From: SZUA-430 sp034440175 | GTDB taxonomy: Bacteria; Pseudomonadota; Alphaproteobacteria; Micropepsales; Micropepsaceae | Length of the DNA: 6,695 nt | Assembly: GCA_034440175.1 (NCBI GenBank) | Contig: JAWXBO010000231.1 | Coordinates: 1-6,695, forward strand | Reading direction: 5' to 3' | In this document: one piece after another, positions 3,990-6,695 of the stretch | Layout: each line of letters opens with the position of its first letter | How positions within the stretch are numbered: position 1 is the first letter of the stretch | Made by a program: the position numbers and the translations under genes | Notes under the pieces: model-generated | Seen by the model: only the letters and a program-made list of their open reading frames with translations | The model's database searches: none | Told to the model about the DNA's origin: nothing

Positions 3990-6695
3990 CTACGGTTTTG
4001 ATTTGCGCTTCGATCTTCCCACCGCCGCAGTAAACGGCGCAGAGATTTTTTCGTACAGCATGAAGAGATGTTCCACCCTTTCGCGGTCGCTTGCGAAGGG
4101 CGTGCGGCGATAAAGTGTGTCGATGGCCTTGTCGAGATTTTGATGTGCTTTTCGCAATTCAGGTTTCATTGCGTTGGCGTCGTAGAGGTCTGCCAACGAG
4201 GCGTCCGAGTATCTAGCACGCGCGTCCAGAACGGCCTGTGCAAGCAAACTGATCTTACTTGGTGTGGTGTCGTCCTTCGTAGGCCAAGGGAACGTATTGT
4301 AAACAATGCCGCTAGAGTATTGAAAATCGCTCTTTAGTCGGCCGCCAATGAAATGCAGCCAGGCCATGTGCATTCTCGATGTGAGAACGCCAAAATGGTA
4401 CAATTCTGCATGCTCCATAAGTTTGATTTTGTTGCTTGGTATGGTCGGCGGTTCAAGCCAGGCTATCGGCAGATACTCTCGCCGCTCCGAACTCACTTCA
4501 GGAATTGCTAGGAATGGAGATGCAGGAATCACGGTCACGTGGAATTCAGTAGGCGTATCCGCCATTTTTCTCGTGGGTGCGCTAGGGCTTGCTTTTCGAT
4601 ATTCCCTTACCGACGCAATTCGGTCTAGCACCGGCTTCATCGCGCTAAGTTCAGTTGGTGGAATCAATTGGACCACAAGGAGCCATCTTGATACGCCGTT
4701 CAAGAACTCATGCCCGCCGATGAACGGTCGAATGTACGGATCAGCATTTGGACACAGTACCAGAAAACTGTCGCGTTCTGTGTCGTCCAAAATGTAATGC
4801 CCCCCATCAATAGGCTTTGTGCCGATGATAAGTTTTGGCACGTCTGCGTACGGCGTCGACTTTTCCGAAACGACGATGTGCGAATCTCTTAACCCACTCG
4901 CATCAAACAGATACGGCGACAGCACCTTGTGCCGACTCTCAACCGGCGCCCCATTGATATCGTCATAATTGAACAGACGTTTTTCTACCGGAACCATCGC
5001 ACGCTTTGCCAGGCCCAGAATGACCACATGCACATGCGCTTTGCCTCGCGCGTCGCTGCCCCAGGCAAAAGTGCGATGAGCAAACGCGATCTCAAGCCCG
5101 TACCGGCCGAACAATAGTGGCCAAAGCTGCGCCACTTGCTCGCCCTGGGTGATTGAGTTGGTCGCCACGAAGCCGATATCGGCGTCGCCCCCTTGAACAT
5201 ATTCGCCGGCCTTCAGAAACCAGGCGGCCACAAAATCCAAGGTTCCACCACTGCCACCCAGATTTGCAATCCGGCGAACTTGTGCTCGTTGCTCTTCGCT
5301 TTGAAATTTTGCGCCGCCAAACGGCGGATTGCCCAACACGTAGGAGCATTTCTCTGGCGACAACAGAGTTTTCCAATCGAACTCCAATGCGTCGGCATGG
5401 CGGATAGCGGGTGCCTTCTTCAAGGGAATACGAATGTAGGGCCTACCAAACGCCAGCGACAATTCATTGTTCAGAATATGGTCCATCATCCACAACGCGG
5501 TCTCTGCGATCCGCGCTGAGAATTCTTCCAATTCGATGCCGTAGAACTGATTTACGTCTATCCGTGACAGCCCCTCCAGGTCTAAAACGGCTTGCCGAAT
5601 TTGCAAGCCCGGATCACGGGGATGAAGTTCGAGCAGCAGTTCAAGCTCTAACTTTCGTAGTTCACGATAGGTGATGATAAGAAAGTTACCGCAGCCGCAT
5701 GCAGGATCAAGAAATGTCAAATCAGCGAGCCGGTCATGAAAGGCGCGCAGCTTATTCTTCCGGTCAGTGCCGCGTCGCAATTTGATCTCTTCAAATTGTG
5801 CACGCAGCCGGTCCAGAAACAGAGGTTGAATGACCTTCAAAATGTTCAATTCGGTCGTATAGTGAGCGCCCTTTTTACGGCGCTCTGCCTTGTCCATAAT
5901 CGACTGAAACAGCGCGCCAAAGATGGCAGGCGAAATCGCGTCCCATTTGAATTCGCATGCTTTGATCAAAAGCTTACGCATTTTTGAATCAAAGCTCGGC
6001 ATTTTAAGCCGTTCTTTGAATAGGTCACCATTCACATAAGGAAATTGATCGAGGTCGTCGGGAAGATTGCGCTCACGCGTCGCATCCGGTGTATTTAAGA
6101 CCTCAAAAAGTTGCGCAAGTCGCGGACCGGTGTCGCTGCCGTCCTCTCGTGTTCCGTTGACCAACAGTTCGAGAAAAATATCACGTGGATCAAAGATGCC
6201 CGTGTCATCGGCGAAGAGACAGAAAACCAAGCGGACCAAAAACTGTTCCAAATCGTGGCCCGTATAGCCCGCCAATTTCAGCGCGTCGTGCAATTCCCCC
6301 ATCAACTCCGAAGCTTTGATATTAACGGGGTCCTGATCCTTGAACACTCGCCGCTCTAAGCCGCGAATGAAGTTGAATTTCTCGACGTGTTTGGCAAGGT
6401 CGCGCAGTGCGAATTTGTGTTCAGCGCCTTCGTCGAGGTCGTAAAGCTCGAACGTCTGAAAGTCGCTGACCAGCAGATAACGCGGTAGATCATCGGGCTT
6501 CAGGGCAGGGAAATAGTCGAATGCCTGTTCCTTAGCTTTCGCGAGGCTGCGTCCAGCGCTCTTCTGTTCGACAAGAAGCACACCCTTCCAAAACAGATCG
6601 AGGAAGCCACGCTTATTGCCAAGACGTTTGACTGGTTCTTCATAGGCGGCAACCTGCCGCCGCTTAAGTCCGAAGACTTCAAAGAAGTCATTGTA
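3990..6695 (-). CDS. MmeI-like bifunctional restriction-modification enzyme (type IIL/IIG), 5' end outside window
   Basis: 901 residues are visible (stop TAG at 3992-3990) and the frame stays open to base 6695, so the N-terminus is missing. The enzyme should cut foreign DNA and methylate its own site at adenine N6 with S-adenosylmethionine. Domains in visible numbering: a PD-(D/E)XK nuclease with D33-x9-E43-x-K45 (LDLFWKGVLLVEQKSAGR), the same D-x9-ExK spacing as MmeI; a helical linker to about 270; GAHYTTE at 276-282 before the methyltransferase; SAM-binding LDPACGCGNF at 329-338; FYGIELEEFSARIAE near 384-398; the catalytic NPPF at 456-459; FVATNSITQGEQV at 509-521; then a variable target-recognition region; and the family-typical RLKSDFQYSSGIVYNTFPWP at 786-805. 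A GTG at 6581 could be mistaken for the start, but it lies between D33 and E43. MmeI is about 919 residues, so I infer a few tens are missing. Nuclease and methyltransferase motifs look intact. Recognition sequence unknown. Confidence 0.93.
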   Translation of the reverse strand, partial: YNDFFEVFGLKRRQVAAYEEPVKRLGNKRGFLDLFWKGVLLVEQKSAGRSLAKAKEQAFDYFPALKPDDLPRYLLVSDFQTFELYDLDEGAEHKFALRDLAKHVEKFNFIRGLERRVFKDQDPVNIKASELMGELHDALKLAGYTGHDLEQFLVRLVFCLFADDTGIFDPRDIFLELLVNGTREDGSDTGPRLAQLFEVLNTPDATRERNLPDDLDQFPYVNGDLFKERLKMPSFDSKMRKLLIKACEFKWDAISPAIFGALFQSIMDKAERRKKGAHYTTELNILKVIQPLFLDRLRAQFEEIKLRRGTDRKNKLRAFHDRLADLTFLDPACGCGNFLIITYRELRKLELELLLELHPRDPGLQIRQAVLDLEGLSRIDVNQFYGIELEEFSARIAETALWMMDHILNNELSLAFGRPYIRIPLKKAPAIRHADALEFDWKTLLSPEKCSYVLGNPPFGGAKFQSEEQRAQVRRIANLGGSGGTLDFVAAWFLKAGEYVQGGDADIGFVATNSITQGEQVAQLWPLLFGRYGLEIAFAHRTFAWGSDARGKAHVHVVILGLAKRAMVPVEKRLFNYDDINGAPVESRHKVLSPYLFDASGLRDSHIVVSEKSTPYADVPKLIIGTKPIDGGHYILDDTERDSFLVLCPNADPYIRPFIGGHEFLNGVSRWLLVVQLIPPTELSAMKPVLDRIASVREYRKASPSAPTRKMADTPTEFHVTVIPASPFLAIPEVSSERREYLPIAWLEPPTIPSNKIKLMEHAELYHFGVLTSRMHMAWLHFIGGRLKSDFQYSSGIVYNTFPWPTKDDTTPSKISLLAQAVLDARARYSDASLADLYDANAMKPELRKAHQNLDKAIDTLYRRTPFASDRERVEHLFMLYEKISAPFTAAVGRSKRKSKP

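Noticed and set aside
1..6695. CRISPR array, insertion sequence or tRNA gene
   Set aside because: No regularly spaced repeats, transposase-like frame or cloverleaf other than the tmRNA tRNA-like part was found.

Overview
The window looks like chromosomal DNA of an alphaproteobacterium. The best evidence is the ssrA gene at about 3517-3795, which is circularly permuted (two-piece tmRNA), the arrangement known from alphaproteobacteria and from some cyanobacteria and betaproteobacteria. The GC-rich folate genes agree with this. The short tag peptide ANDNEMALAA and a small exported protein with a 'YGNT' core remind me of sphingomonad-like alphaproteobacteria, but the order is only a guess.

Layout from left to right. 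A 48-residue exported small protein lies at 91-237 (minus). Next, at 349-3404, a compact minus-strand run is transcribed from right to left: thyA (thymidylate synthase), an SSAT-like GNAT acetyltransferase, folA (dihydrofolate reductase), an SMP-30/gluconolactonase-family protein and a GFA-family zinc protein. Every junction in this run is an overlap or a 3-base gap, so it reads as one operon with translational coupling. ThyA turns methylenetetrahydrofolate into dihydrofolate while making dTMP, and FolA restores tetrahydrofolate, so those two form one cycle. The other three genes have no obvious folate role and look like co-transcribed accessory enzymes.

The divergent ssrA gene sits upstream of thyA on the plus strand. 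It shows the acceptor half with its CCA end, then a perfect 10-bp hairpin that would be cut out, then the coding half with the tag frame and a terminal pseudoknot. About 195 bp without a recognisable gene separates it from the last gene.

The right 2.7 kb (3990-6695, minus) is one large gene cut by the window edge: an MmeI-like (type IIL/IIG) restriction-modification enzyme carrying an N-terminal PD-(D/E)XK nuclease, an N6-adenine methyltransferase and a target-recognition region in a single chain. Its reading frame stays open to the last base of the window, so the start lies outside. The apparent GTG start at 6581 falls inside the nuclease active site and cannot be real. The gene looks less GC-rich than the folate operon and lies beside ssrA, a common insertion hotspot, which suggests horizontal acquisition. 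No integrase or attachment repeat is visible in the window.
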